Of a stretch of DNA of 64,000 nucleotides, positions 22,470-35,414 are shown piece by piece. How positions within the stretch are numbered: the first letter of the stretch is position 1; each line of letters begins with the position of its first letter. Position numbers and translations under genes: made by a program. The stretch lies in the NCBI GenBank assembly GCA_016617855.1, contig JAECUM010001707.1, forward strand, positions 1 to 64,000. The letters are read 5' to 3'. The notes below the pieces were generated by a model. The model was not told the DNA's origin, ran no database searches, and saw only the letters and a program-made list of their open reading frames with translations. This DNA comes from Megalonaias nervosa. Its lineage: Eukaryota; Mollusca; Bivalvia; Unionida; Unionidae.

Positions 22470-25275
22470 AGGGAAAATTTGCTATCAGATATAACCACTG
22501 TTACCAAAAATTTAAAATTAAAAGCTCAAAAAGAAAAATCACGGTTGAAATTCACATCGAATAACTCAGAGAGTTATAACCAACCGTTTTCATTGTCGGA
22601 GCTTATGGAATCTTTGAATAAGGCCCATGATACATCAGCTGGACCTGACGATATACATTACCAGTTTTTGAAACACCTTACAGAACCATCCTTAACAGTT
22701 CTTCTGGAAATCTTCAATGATTTATGGATTACTGGTAATGTACCAACAATTTGGAAAGAAGCAACGGTAATACCAATTCCCAAATCAGGCAAAGATAGCA
22801 CAGATCCTACCAACTATAGACCCATATCACTGACTAGGTGCGTATGCAAAACAATGGAATGAATGATCAATTCTTGGCTTGTATGGTATTTGGAAACCAA
22901 CAATTTAATATCTCCTCTTCAGTGTGGCTTTCAATATGGTCGTAGTACCAATGATCATCTGGTTAGACTGGAAACATTTATTCGCAATGCTTTCATCAAG
23001 AAGGAACACTTGGTAGCGGTTTTCTTTGACTTGGAAAAGGCCTATGATACAACATGGAAGTACGGAATACTAAATGACCTGCACGATCTGGGTCTAAAAG
23101 GCCATCTGCCCTCTTTCATATCAAACTTCCTCTCAGACAGGGAATTCAAGGTACGAATGGGCTCTGCCCTCTCTGATGTGCACGATCAAGAGAAGGGTGT
23201 GCCCCAGGGCAGTATTTTATCGGTGACGCTTTTCAACATAAAAATTAATAGCATCACCAAGTGTCTGGCTCCTGGTGTGGATTGCTCCCTATATGTTGAT
23301 GACTTTTTAATATGTTACTGATCAAAGCACATGCATACAATTGAAAGACAACTACAGCAAAATATCAACAAGATTCAACATTGGGCCAATACTAACGGTT
23401 TCAAATTCTAGAAATCAAAAATTGTATGTATGCATTTCTGTCAGTTACGAAGACATCGTGATGAACCTAACTCACACTGGACGGAACACCTATTCCAGTT
23501 GTTGAGGAAACAAAATTTTTAGGTATTATCTTTGATAGAAAACTGACTTTTATTCCACACGTGAAGAATTTGAAAGTTAAATGCTTGAAATCTCTAGATT
23601 TACTTAAAGTAGTAGCACACACTGACTGGGGTTCTGATAGAAAAGTCACACTCAGTTTATATAGAATGTTTATTTGCTCCAAACTAGACTATGGTTGCAT
23701 TGTTTATGGTTCAGCTAGGAAGTCCTGTTTGAAGATGCTTGACCCAATACTTCATCAGGGAATAAGACTCGCTCTGGGAGCATTTAAGACATCCCTGTGT
23801 GAAAGCCTACTCGTTGAAGCGAACGAACCACCTTTATCACAACGTAGAGAAATGCTTGCCGCACAGTATGCTCTCAAATTAAGATCAAACCCTCTGAACC
23901 CTGCTTTTTCGGCTGTTTTTCAGCCCAAATACAAAACCTTATATGAAAATAAACCAAACGCCACACCTACCTTTTGGCATTAGAATATTACCATGCCTTG
24001 ACAGTACCAAAATTGATCTTTCAAAAATTCAGAAAACGTCCGTCTCCGAAACACCTCCCTGGCTACTTCAACAACCGGAAGTACTTTTTGTGTTACACAA
24101 TGGAAGAAAATCGGAGACAAAACCTTCCATCTTCCACAATTCTTATCATGAACTCCTCACCCAATTTGAAAATTATACAAGAATATATACTGATGGATCA
24201 AAAGATGAGGAAAAGGCTGCTGCAGCCTTCATTAGTGGAAAACACACATCAAAAGTTCACTTGCCAAATGGTAAATCAATTTTCTCAGCTGAAATCAGAG
24301 CAATAGACCTTGCTTTACAATATATTGAAAGCAAGCATATTTTAAACAGCATCATCTTCTCCGATTCACTATCAGTACTTCAGTCACTACGTTATAGAAA
24401 ACTGGAGAACCCATTATTAGCCAATATTCTCCTCAAACATACTAAGCTGAGTACCTCCCACAATATAGTATACTGTTGGTTACCCAGCCATATTGGAATT
24501 AAAGGTAATGACAAAGCAGACCGCGCTGCTAAAATGGCCCTATCACTAGAACCATCTGATTTTAAAATACCGTATACTGATTTTAAATGGAGTATCAAAG
24601 AATGCTTACGTCAGAAATGGCAGGCATCATGGAATGATGCCGTGAATAACAAACTTCATGCCATCAAGCCAACCCTAGGAGAATGGACTCCTTCCTACAG
24701 AGCCGTCCATAGGGAGGAGGTAGTCATTGCAAGAATTCGAATTGGTCATATTTATTTAACCCACTCCTACATACTAAGAGGAGAAGACCCACCAGAGTGC
24801 ATTTCTTGCAATGAACCATTCACCATTAAGCACTTTATGTTGGAGTGTTTCGACCTTCAGCCTACATGTGATCAGTATTACAATGTGCATGACATTAGGG
24901 AACTCTTTGATACAGTTAGCATGTCTTGTATTATAGACCTCCTGAAGGAAGTAAACATTTGTCATAAGCTATATCTTTTATGCTATCACCTTGAGCAGTT
25001 TTATGTGCTATATATACCGTCGCTAAATTTTAATTACCTTTCATCTGTTTTCACTATCATACATCATTTGCACTCCCCGTTGATTGGGAAGCTTTATTTA
25101 TTTATCACCGTTACCATTTTATCGTTTTACTTTCAACTGTTTGGTTTCGCATCGCTGGTCGATACGAAACCTTTTACCACTTTTAAATGATCAAAGATAT
25201 AACCTTTTGTATGGTGCTAAATAACCTCACAGCGCTGGTGCACCATAAAAATTCAACCAACCAACCAACCAACCA
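22470..25275 (+). mobile_element. 5'-truncated I/jockey-superfamily LINE
   Basis: The copy begins within the linker before the reverse transcriptase at about 22470 and ends in an AACC repeat tail (25255-25276). No endonuclease remains, so it is the usual 5'-truncated form. The presence of an RNase H domain after the reverse transcriptase places it in the I superfamily (I, Nimb, Loa or Ingi-like) rather than CR1. It starts about 230 bp after the pogo element. Confidence 0.8.
22479..25190 (+). pseudogene. LINE reverse transcriptase and RNase H
   Basis: The reverse transcriptase shows SAGPDDIHY, NYRPISLT, the metal-binding VFFDLEKAYD (about 23020), GVPQGSILS and the catalytic YVDD (about 23297). 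RNase H follows with YTDGSKD (about 24190), SAEIRAI, FSDSLSVLQSL and GNDKADRAAK, so all four acidic residues are kept. A C-terminal CISC...H...C zinc motif is at about 24805-24850. Breaks are an in-frame TGA at 22860, a stop at 23319, a further stop near 23410, and frameshifts near 23470 and 23970. It would copy element RNA at the target and remove it from the hybrid. Confidence 0.85.
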
Positions 25276-25477
25276 AAATTAGAAAGACCTTTCAATGACT
25301 TCTTTTCAAAAACTACTCAACAGAATATGACTAAGCTAGACAGATTTTATCCTGGAAGGAAGGGCTTGCAAGATATGATGCCAATCCATTATCAAATGTA
25401 GCTACTATTACTAATTCTAGAACAACATTGTTAGGACTGCTCATCAGGTTTTGACCAAGTTTGACAAAAAGTATCTG

Positions 25478-25725
25478 GGTCCCAAGTGGTCTAAAGTACT
25501 CACCTTTACGGATCACTGCCATCTCACCTGTATCTGCATGGGTTCGAGTCTCGGGCTTGGCCAGTGTGAGAAAGCTTGCCGGTAGCTTTTCGTGGGTTGG
25601 TGGTTCTTCCCGGGGTTTTCCCAGGTTCTTCCTCCACCATTTATACTGGCTGCCATGTATAGCCTATCTTGTGCTGAAATATGGCATTAAACCCAACAAC
25701 AACAACAACAACAACAACAACAGCA
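25478..25725 (+). mobile_element. tRNA-derived SINE, AAC-tailed family, copy 1
   Basis: The head has the A-box-like AAGTGGTCTAAAG and B box GGGTTCGAGTC of a tRNA-like pol III promoter. The body carries GTGGGTTGGTGGTTCTTCC and the 3' tail is an AAC repeat. The duplicated target CAAAAAGTATCTGG / CAAAAAGTATCCGG flanks it (about 25465 and 25726), differing by one base. Confidence 0.88.
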
Positions 25726-25814
25726 ACAAAAAGTATCCGGTATGAAGACCTTTCAGGTTCACACAAATGAGGCCAATCTGCCATAAAATATGGCTGCCAT
25801 TACTAAAATAGAAC

Positions 25815-26051
25815 GGGGCCCCGAGTGGTCTAAAGTGCTGACCGCTGCAGATCACTGCCATCATAACTCAGTCTGCGTTGGTTCGAGTCTCGGGCTTGGC
25901 CAATGTGGGTACGTGAGAAAGCTTTCCAGTAGCTTCTTGTGGGTCGGTGGTTCTTTCCGGGGTTTTCCTGGGTTCTTCCACTATTTATACTGGCCGCCAT
26001 GTATAACCTATCTTGTGCTGAAAAAATGGCATTAAACCCTACAACAACAAA
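25815..26051 (+). mobile_element. tRNA-derived SINE, AAC-tailed family, copy 2
   Basis: It begins GGGGCCCCGAGTGGTC and has B box GGTTCGAGTC. The body matches copy 1, and it ends in an ACAACAAC tail. An ACTAAAATA / ACTAAAAAA-like duplication flanks it. It lies 90 bp from copy 1 in the same orientation. Confidence 0.85.
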
Positions 26052-27026
26052 AACTAAAAAAGGAAATAAAAACTGCTCAACAGAATTTGTAATGTAATAT
26101 GTAATTTTACTGAAAGCAACCTGGCATGAAGGAATGTGAATTTTACCTAAATGATACTGATCAGCATTCCTAAATATAGAAAATCCTTTAGACTTGTTCT
26201 CAAACATTGCTCAACAGAATTGGACTAAAATTTGATGGAAAGCATCTTGGCATAAATAGCTTTCAATCTTTTACAAAAGATGCTAATCTGCTGTCAAATA
26301 TAGACACTACTAAAAGTATAATAACTTTTAAAAAAGAAAACAGTATCCTGGCATAAAGGGCTTAAAATATTTTTTTATATAAATTATGGCAATGCAGTGT
26401 AACATTTGCATCATTAAAAGTAATATAACCTTTAAATCAGTGTTTCCCTTTACCCTCATTTGTGCTTCAGAGACCACCCAATTTTTTATTTGACCCCAGT
26501 TTTGATACCAAAGTTTGTATTTTACTCAGTCTAAACCTAAGTTTTGACACCAAGGAGATTTTTGACTCTCAGTCTCGCACCACTGGAGGATACACTGCTT
26601 TAAATGGACTTTTTAAAAAATTGCTCAACTGAATTTGACCATTTTGACAGAGAGCATCCTCGCATAAATGTCGTCCAGAATTGGACAAATGATGCTGATA
26701 TGGTTAAAGATAAAAAAATTTAGAGAAACATTGGATCAGTTATTTTTCATTATTATTGCAGTCAATAGCATTGGAAGAAATGTCTACAGAAATACTCTAC
26801 TGACCTAGTATCCTTGGCCAACTGTTTTTGCATTTGGCTATTAGACAGATGTTCGACAGGTGGTTGATCTTAGGCTAACTTGGGTCTCTTATGAAATACA
26901 TGCAAATGATGGTCTACATTTACTAGTTGCGTTTTAAAAGTCAGTATATATGTATACTGCAAGTTTCTGTTGAGGCCTGTATGCCAGGAATAAAGCAGCA
27001 TTGACTTAATTATGTGATCTTTTCAG

Positions 27027-27231
27027 GACGGTATGAGACATTTATTGTGGACAAAGACAAACAGATGCCAGTTCCTCTGAACTATGTGTATTCGGAGTTG
27101 CAAATGAAACCATCCAACTGGCTAGTAGGTTTTTGTAAAACACCTGTTGAATGGCAGCATGTAGAGAAGATGGGAGAAATCTGTGATTCCTTCCAAACTT
27201 GTGAAAATGCTGGAACTGAAGGAAAATACAG
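27027..27231 (+). CDS. VPS13D: VPS13D-like exon 3
   Basis: The acceptor TTTTCAG ends at 27026 and the donor GTAAGC begins at 27232. The first two bases complete the glycine codon left open by exon 2 and the last two open an arginine codon. The product includes VPLNYVYSELQMKPSNW, then GFCKTPVEWQHVEKMGEI, and ends EGKYR. FCK-P--W--V is a VPS13D-like segment of the VAB region. No disabling change is seen. Confidence 0.85.
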
Positions 27232-27746
27232 GTAAGCCATATAATGCATCCGAGAATTTGTATTCAGTAGAGAAGTTGCACAAGTTTTCATTGTTATTAA
27301 ATTAATGCAATGAGTTCATATTATATTTCACAAGCTGCTTCCATTGCAGTATTAAATAACATTGTTTCTAACTATTTTGTAGCCTGATGTAATGACATTA
27401 ATAAAGGTGAACATTGCGTACAAAAAAAGTTATTTGTACAACATTTCATTAATAAAAAGTGAACATGTACTAACAAGAATGTCCTTTGAAAATTTCACTA
27501 TGATGACTTTTAAGGTATTGATTGATTAATCATTGTTTAAGTGCACAGAACACATGAAACATTATATACTGCCAAGGTAGTTAAAGCATAAGAGATTCGT
27601 CTTATCCAGAGACGTTCATACCAACGCAGATGATATGTCTTACATTATAATAAGAATGAAATGTGTACTATGTCCACATTGAACAGATTTATTTTGTATT
27701 TGAGACATTTAGATATAATTTTCATTGTAGATTTTTGTAATCATCT

Positions 27747-28380
27747 TTAACTCATCAACCCCTGGAGGTTTTTGTCATTTTCGCCTGAAATGCGAGTAGG
27801 AAACACATTTTGGGGGCTATTTCTGAATACATCCTCATACATCGACTTCCAAGAGATTTTCAGTTAACTTAATGCCTAGTTATGTTAGAAATGTTGTTCT
27901 TCATTGGCTATTTCGCTCGTGCATGAGCAGAAGGGTAAAAGTTGAAGTTCCCTTTTGTTTTTCCTTTTTTTTTTTTTGCTTAATGGACCTATCATTTTCG
28001 TATCCAGACCACTTTTTATTCCAAACGCCTGTCTTATCCTACTTTTTGCAAAGGTTTGCCTATCTCTGTGCAGTTCAGACCAGTCTGCCTTACATCTGAG
28101 GCCAGAAAGTCTAAAATCCAGACACAAAATTGGATTCCAAAAACTGGCAAATTTTGGGTGGAAAAAAAAATCAGGTCCAAAAAATTACATTTTTCTGTTT
28201 GTATTTTGTAGTTCAACTAGAAAGTCCAGATTATTTGGTATCGTTGTAGAGCTGCATTTCTCTACCTTTTTATAGTACCACTCACTTTAGTGTATCTTAA
28301 ATGACCTTGACTCTACAGAGCTCGGAAGTAAGCTACTACCTCCTAACACGTAAATGAGGCACCAGGGGTTAATGAGTTAA
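27747..28380. mobile_element. MITE with TTAA target, piggyBac-like
   Basis: Terminal inverted repeats CTCATYAACCCCTGG (27751-27765, and 28362-28376 inverted) differ by one base, and each is flanked by TTAA. TTAA duplication is the hallmark of piggyBac transposons. The 630-bp interior has no transposase frame, so this is a non-autonomous element, ending 150 bp before exon 4. Confidence 0.7.
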
Positions 28381-28532
28381 TGAACACGTCCTATTTATGA
28401 ACACTTCCTTCAGAGTGGTTTCCACTTTCTGTGTAATAACGTTTCAACAAGGGGTGGGTAAAAAGGTGTATAGCACAATAACTTTTTTTGTATTGGCAAA
28501 TTTATTACAATGAGACTGATTTGAATTTTTAG

Positions 28533-28731
28533 GTTTTGTGTAAGCATCAGAAGGGAAAATTATCCAGAGGAGAGTGCTCAGGATAAAACCATACCACTGC
28601 CAGGTCATGTATTAACAGTGGTACCACCTTTGATTGTCTCCAATCTACTGCCAATAGATATGAACTATTACTTGCAGAACACAGACATCAAGGGAACAAT
28701 CAGACCAGGGAAAGATGCTCAAATACATGCT
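28533..28731 (+). CDS. VPS13D: VPS13D-like exon 4
   Basis: The acceptor TTTTTAG ends at 28532 and the donor GTAAGG begins at 28732. The first base completes the arginine codon from exon 3 and the exon ends in phase 0. It encodes FCVSIRRENYPEES, then GHVLTVVPPLIVSNLLPIDM, NYYLQNTDIKGTIRPGK and DAQIHA, the conserved VPS13 pattern (FCV-I-ENYP, PP-IV-NLLP, GTI-PGK-A-IH) of the SHR-BD or VAB module. The intron before it is 1.3 kb and the one after is 7.2 kb. Confidence 0.88.
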
Positions 28732-28769
28732 GTAAGGATGTCTGTTCCTCTCTCTCATTGGTTTCTGTT

Positions 28770-29695
28770 TGTTTTAGTTATTCTTCACCAGTCTATATTT
28801 CTTTATCAGTCTGTAGATCATAGCATTATTATAACTCTTTCTGTCCACATTCTATACCCTACGCTATAAATTGGTATAACTCTTTGCTGTACACATTCAG
28901 TACCTATTGCAGACCGTTCTGGTGGCCTAAGTGGTTAGAACGACCACCTTGGATTTGGGAGGTCACAGGTTTGAACCATGGCCGAGTGATTCTAAAGACT
29001 TATAAAAATGGTACAAACAGCTGCCTTACTTGGCTCTCAGCATTAAGAGGTTAGTGTTAGGACTGGTCAGCCTGTTGTCAGGATAATGTGACTGGGTGGG
29101 ACATGATGCCACATGTCTGCAGCATGATGCCCCAGTGCTAAACATCACTATAAACTGCCAGTACAGACATCATAGCAATATGACTGAAAAATTGTTAAAA
29201 CCTACATTAAAAATCCTAATCACAAACTCAGTACCTATGGCTATAAATTAGTATAACCTGTTCCTGTCCACATTCTATACCCATGGCCATAAATTAGTAT
29301 GGCTCTTTCCTGACCACATTCTATACCCATGGCCATAAATTAGTATAACTCTTTCCTGACCACATTCTATACCCATGACCATAAACTAGTACAACTCTTC
29401 CTTTCCACATTCTATACCCATGACCATAAATTAGTATGACTCATTCCTGTCCACATTCTATACCCATGGCCATAAATTAGTATGACTTTTTCCTGTCCAC
29501 ATTCTATACCCATGACCATAAACTAGTACAACTCTTCCTTTCCACATTCTATACCCTTGGCCATAAACTAGTACCACTCTTTCCTGTCCACATTCTATAT
29601 CCATGGCCATAAATTAGTATGACTCTTTCCTGTCCACCTTCTATACCCATGGCCATAAATTAGTATAACTCTTCCTGTCCATATTCTATATCCAG
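28770..29695. repeat. satellite of about 46-bp units, split by a SINE
   Basis: Units read CCTGTCCACATTCTATACCC then ATGGCCATAAATTAGTATGA-like. Two to three diverged units precede the SINE (28770-28907) and about ten better-conserved units follow it (29239-29695). Neighbouring units are more alike than distant ones, as expected from local duplication. Confidence 0.85.
28908..29227 (+). mobile_element. tRNA-derived SINE, second family
   Basis: The target TCAGTACCTAT is duplicated at 28897-28907 and 29228-29238. The head has A box TGGCCTAAGTGG and B box GGTTTGAACC. The body (AGCATTAAGAGGTTAGTG, GTCAGGATAATGTGACTGGG, GATGCCACATGTCTGC) is unlike the AAC-tailed family. It inserted inside the satellite. 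Confidence 0.85.
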
Positions 29696-31706
29696 AAGCT
29701 AAAAGTTGAATATTTGATTGATGATACAGTAAAGCCTGTCTCAAGCAACCTATGCTGTGATTGATCACCTATCATTTACAGCCATAATCATAATGCACAA
29801 ACTGATTTTTATTATATAAACACACTGTTGTTAGTGACAACCTGCAGAACATGACAAGCAACCGCAAGTTTTGGGCAAATATTCTCTGAGCAACCATATC
29901 ACATGAACAGAGACAAACAGCACTCACCATTATATAATCCTATGTAACCATGACCACTTAAAAAATGAAGACTGTTCTAAACAGAAACAGTGTATAAGTA
30001 ACAATAAGTACATTTCAATACTAACTGTACCAGTCCTCTGATATTTAGCATACTACTGAAGAAAAGAAAATAAAAGAAACAGCTTGACTGCTATCTGTGT
30101 TTTTATTTTGAATTTAAATATTGCTTCCAAGAGAGAAAAAGTGTCAATAACTTGATATTCTGAGACAGCGATCACATGATTTATAAATGCAATGTACCTG
30201 TAGTTATAAATGATAGTGGATGCTTATATTAATATTTTTGGCTCTTCCATTGGCTGATACAGTATATGCTAGTACGGTGAGATATTTAAATTGTTTCAGT
30301 CAAGTTATCTTCATTGTAGTCCAGTTTCTAAAATAAATTAATTCTTTCAAAAATAAGAATGAACTGGTCTTTAAAAGTGATGATTTTATTATTATCCCAT
30401 GTTTTTAAAAAAAGAAGCTGGGGATATCACTAGCAATTATGATCTGAAACAGATCAAGCTCTTGTAAAGTGAGATGTATACTACGTACCTGCCAAAACAT
30501 GTGTCACATTAAAAACACTAGCTTTTACTCTTAATCCTCATGACATAGATGTGTTTCAGAAAACAGGATCGTCCATAATTTTGGAGAAGAAAAAAAACAA
30601 GCACAAAAAATTAACCACCTCAATATATGCCGGTAACATGCAGTATGTATAAATAGCAAACATTGCTGCTTAGAGCTTATGTAAGACTATCCTTGGGGCA
30701 GTTTATACATCTGATTGTCAAAAGGTGATTAAAAGGTAAGGATCTAAGGTATAAACAACCACCATTTGACATATTACTTAATTGGCTGGTAGTAGCTAGG
30801 TTGATGTGTTGAGTACTTTGAAAACTGCTGTGGTGCAGCCCATTAGTTTAATTTGCATAGGTAAAGTAAACAAATTGGAACAACCTAAATTGCTGATAAA
30901 TCAAACTGATGCAGGTTGAAAAATAGGAGTTATTATCCATCATTGCCTTGTATGAGAATGTTTATGCCATCTTTATTAAAGATTATTGGTAAGTTTGTGA
31001 GCAGCAGCAATGTTTCTTTGAAGCAGAATTTTATTCCCTATATAAAACACAAAACATAATTATTTCAGTATTTGGAATATTGTAAAGTGTGATTCATTTT
31101 TGAAAGCAAATTGTCAAAACACTGGTATGATTCAGGAAACACGCCATCAGTAAAGTGAGCAAAGCCCAGCAAAACGTAATTTCAAATCTCCTGATTGGAG
31201 TTTGACTTTTTGAAGCACAGTAGCAAGGGGCAGCATTTCATTCTTTGCACTACTGCAAACACCATATCATTCCCCCTCCCTTGAAATGGTCACTCCAAAT
31301 GTGATGCATATTTTCTCTGTAGAGACAAGCAAATCTTGTAGGGTCAAATGCCAATGTTATTGTCAGCAAGAACAAATCAGTTCGGACCAAGATTTGCTTA
31401 GAGAATTTGTTAGTTTGTTCAACACTACCATCCAATCTCTAATTAATTCAGAATGAACATAAATGATAATTATCTTCAAACCCCCTACAAAACTATTGAG
31501 AGCAGCAAAGTCTGCATCCTATTAAGACTATATTCTACTATCCAGTGGATTTCAAAGACAGAAATTTGGTGTATTTGGGACCTCAGAAGACACTTTTCAA
31601 GTCTCCAGAGAGCCCAACACAGGGGATATAGCAGGTGTGATACATTTGGGCTGAAAAAACAACCAGGCTGCAACTGCATGAGATCTGGCTGTGGACGTCT
31701 AGACTT
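29696..31706. other. intron sequence without recognised feature
   Basis: About 2 kb of AT-rich intron. Short frames lack motifs and are shadows, and no repeat family from elsewhere in the window is recognised. Confidence 0.5.
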
Positions 31707-31719
31707 GAAAACCTGTGGT

Positions 31720-31977
31720 TGTTGTTGTTGTTGTTGTTGTGGGGCTTAACGCCATTTTTCAGCACACGATAGGCTATACATGGCGGCCAGTATTAATGGT
31801 GGAGGAAGAAACCGGGAAATCCCCCGGAAAGAACCACCGACCCACGAGAAGCTACTGGCAAGCTTTCTCACATATCCACATTCGCTGAATCCTAGACTCG
31901 AACCCACGCAGACAGAGGTGAGATGGCAGTGATCCGTAACGGAGAGCGCTTTAGACCACTCGGCCACTCGGAGCCCC
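31720..31977 (-). mobile_element. tRNA-derived SINE, AAC-tailed family, copy 3
   Basis: This is a full-length minus-strand copy with the AAC tail at 31720 and the head GGGGCTCCGAGTGGCC at 31977. The exact 13-bp target duplication GAAAACCTGTGGT lies at 31707-31719 and 31978-31990. Confidence 0.93.
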
Positions 31978-32115
31978 GAAAACCTGTGGTATAGTGTGAA
32001 ACAGTTTCTTTTTCACCATCTTTGAAGTTACCTCTGTTCACAGAACTATTGTCTCAGCAGGACTTATTGATAGAGTGCCATTTTGAAGTTTCAGTAGTCA
32101 TGAGAAGTTTATGTA

Positions 32116-32310
32116 CCATATATATTTGCTTATAAGTAGAGAACAGCTGCAAACTGCATAGACCCAGATCTGGCATTGCACCAGAAGATGTTGGTCTATG
32201 CATTTCGGTAAGAATAATGAGTTGAACTAAGCAGTATAGATAATGATCTGCTGGCACATTGTGCAGTGTCATATCAGATTCTGTGTTACTTGCAGTTAGA
32301 TTCAGCATCC
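32116..32310. mobile_element. partial MITE related to the one at 48136
   Basis: It begins after TA with CCATATATATTTGCTTATAAG and shares with the 48136 element the order AAACTGCA, AGATCTG-CAT, GATCTGCTGG-CATT and TGCAGTTAGA. The right terminus is lost or diverged beyond about 32310. Confidence 0.5.
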
Positions 32311-35300
32311 AAAAATGCCACTGACCCACCAGTCTGATGCCAGCCAGTTTTGTGGTAGACGGGGTAAAAAAATGAGTAGCCAGTGCATTCAGCCACCTGG
32401 TTTTTTAGTCATATCGAGTAAATTTAAACTACAAATCTTTTAAAATAAATATTAATCAAGTGAAAAATAAATAATTGTCAGTTATTTTTATGAACACTCA
32501 TGTATTAGGGTTATAGGAGAAGATATGTCACATTTGATATGCATGCACTAGATGCTTTTAACTCCAAATAAAGACTCTTTTGCATGTATGCGATGTTAGA
32601 TGACACATACTACTTCCAATTCCCATCATCAATATGTTGAGATATTTGGATGCCTGGAAGCCATAAAAGGCTAAATATCCAAACACAGACAAGGAGAAAA
32701 AAAAACTATTCAAAAGGATATGATAATATCAAATACTGTTATAATTCATTCAGCTCAGCATTGCAGTTGATATCTGAGACTGTAGTTCAGTGAATTTTCA
32801 TTTAAGTCTCTTACAGTGCAGCTAAAGTTACTGAATTGATTTCATGCTTGAATGATTTCATCTTCACTTGCCAAGGTTCCAGTATGTTAACTCTATCTAC
32901 ACCTTGATAGATCGATCAGATATTATTTGTGCTTCAGGTCCAATTTAAATCAAGTTGTTTAAATTTGAACATTGTTCATACATGATTGAGACAAGGGAGC
33001 ACACAGCTGGAATGGACTCATCAGTAAGCAATTTTTCACTGCCAGTCTGTGTAATGGCTTCTCTCTGGTACATAGTCATAATTTCAATGTAAAAATTAGA
33101 TAGCATCCTTTTGTAGTCAGTTGCTTTCACCATTTTTGGCCTATGTATAATGCATCTCAGTTATTGGTTATTTGGCATACATTCTAAAGGAGGTAGCTAG
33201 ATAGTTTACACAGATATCATTCATGATGCTGGACAGAACAAACTGCTGATATATATGCGTTTGATCCAGTTCCAGTTCCAGCAGTGCACTACTGGAACTC
33301 TTCTTTCTGCAGACCTAATTTCATGAGCAGCAGTACATTGGATATCACACATTTTTGGAGGCTTAGTCTTGTTCTGATACTGTAATTAATTGAGGATCTG
33401 GATTCTAAAGATGTCAACGGGTACTCAGGTACTCTGGCACCCGCATGTTGATAATAACCCAGGTAATAAAAAGGGCAACTGGGTAACCATTAAAACTATA
33501 TATAAAAAAAAAAAGTTCAGATCAAAGACATCAGGAGTGAGCAAGACACAGATTAATGATTACAGTTTGAGGCTCATGTCATGTGACTGTTGGATGCTAC
33601 ACATTTATTCATCATTAGACCTTCATCTAATTTCCTTATTTTCTATTTATAGTAACTGTACATGAAACAGTTCCATGAAAATAGATGGGGTTTCTTGAAT
33701 GTGAAACCACTTGTTACAGATTCATTTTATTTTGATGCACACATACTTAGCAAACCAGTCTAAATTGAAATAAAATGGTGCCAGATATTAAGAGAAACAG
33801 GTTTTATTGATGTGACTGGTGGATGTTATGTGACAGAAAATAGTTAGAGGAGAGGGATTTTGTTAAATCTTAAAAACATTTTGCATCAGGAAAAGGACAA
33901 AAAACAATAGCACTTTACAAATTTTGAAAGAAGAATTCAACATTGATGTAGTATAGCATTTGCCATTTGTGGACTTCACGACCATTCAGCAAAAGTTCGG
34001 CATGTAGACTAATTTAAGTGAGTGTTATGTATAACTAATTTATAATTTATCAGTTTATGTCTATACTCTTAGACTAATTACTAGTCCACATGGATTTAGC
34101 TGATTTGTGACAAGAATTTTAACTGCAGATCCAGGTAAGTAACAAAAATAAATGATCATTTTTCATACAGTTTTCCATAATTATGGCATGTAATAATATA
34201 TAGATTGCCCTTGTTATGCTCTGATTATGCTTTTTGCCACTTAGTAATAATTACGCATATGCCTGTCTTGGGGGTTGGCATGTGTGAACCCACAAGGCAG
34301 TTCAGGTTCACATTTAATACAATTGACTTTTGAATGGGTACCCAGGTAACCATTCATTATGGTACCCGGAAGAAGTGTTCTAAAACTCAGACAGCTTTAC
34401 CTGTTTTTTATTCAGACTCTAATTCAGACTTTTCATCACAGTTTAAATTTTTATACAAAGCCTCTAGATGAGTTATGTATGGATCTGGATCAGCTAGACA
34501 GTGAGCATCATTGTCCTGGTTAGTAAATAGTGGCCATGTTATGCTGAATGTGTGCAGTATGTTTCTATTCATTACACTTAGCAATTCTAAAGCTTAGTAT
34601 TGTATACCATTTTTAAGGACCTGTCCCCAAAGTTGAACATCAGTACTCAGATCAGCCTAGGTTAACTACAATCATATGGCCTTATGCAGGGCATTTTAAT
34701 CCAATTGCCTTTGCACTAAATAACTTTGTTGTATTGCTGTGCTTAAAACACGAAACCCCTCAAATCAACTGGATCTTCCTTAGTTTAAATCTTTTTCTAG
34801 TAAATAATGTGTCATATTTACACCATAAATGTTCCTAGAATAATATGGTTCATACACCTTTTAAAAAATCCTTGAATTTGAGGGTTTGCCTTGAAACTAA
34901 TTGAATTTTTGACAAATATTTTGAATTTATTGGATGAATACAACAAAATTTAAAGTAAGTAAAATGTGTCCCTTTCTAATGGCAGAAATTTTGTTCTTTG
35001 CTTATTTTCCAAAACTAAAGAATAAATAAATAATCAAATGGGATAAAATTGGGTGGATAAAATGACACAAGAAATTGGTATTTACCAGATAGGGTAGAAT
35101 CCCTTTGCTTTATAAGCATACTAATTATTTGCATGCCCCCCCCCCCATTTTTGTACCTATTTGCGCAGTGATGCACAAAATAACACATGAAGTCTGAAAA
35201 CTCATTAAAAAGCCTTTGAAAAACAGACTTGCTGCAGGTGTACAAATGATGAAGAATGATCAGTTAAATTTAGTCTGCATACATAGTAAATACATTAATC

Positions 35301-35414
35301 ATAACAAAGTATTTTCGCAAATTCATTCTGCCCCACATCCACATTCCCATAGACATTCATAAAATTGATGCCATCAGTAATGAATCCTAACTATAGCATC
35401 ATAATGAGGAAATA
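32311..35414. other. intron sequence, possible decayed hAT-like insert at 33411-34376
   Basis: No gene is recognised. Segments near 33415-33490 and 34335-34372 both contain CGGGTAC and CAGGTA words in opposite orientation, and TTCTAAA occurs just outside both. This is weakly consistent with an old insertion with an 8-bp target duplication. A run of C is at 35137-35147. The rest shows nothing I can name. Confidence 0.3.

Larger units (their letters stand above)
25300..26730. repeat. degenerate tandem array, about 150-bp unit, with two SINEs
   Basis: Units share CTGCTCAACAGAATTTGAC, GACAGAAAGCATC-TGGCAT, AAAAGATGCTAATCTG and a TATGGCTACTACTAAAAGT-like end. At least five units are visible once the two SINE copies are removed. 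The array is older than the SINEs. Confidence 0.6.

Noticed and set aside
33411..34376. hAT transposon
   Set aside because: Only short CGGGTAC words and a 7 of 8 duplication support it; the termini do not pair convincingly.
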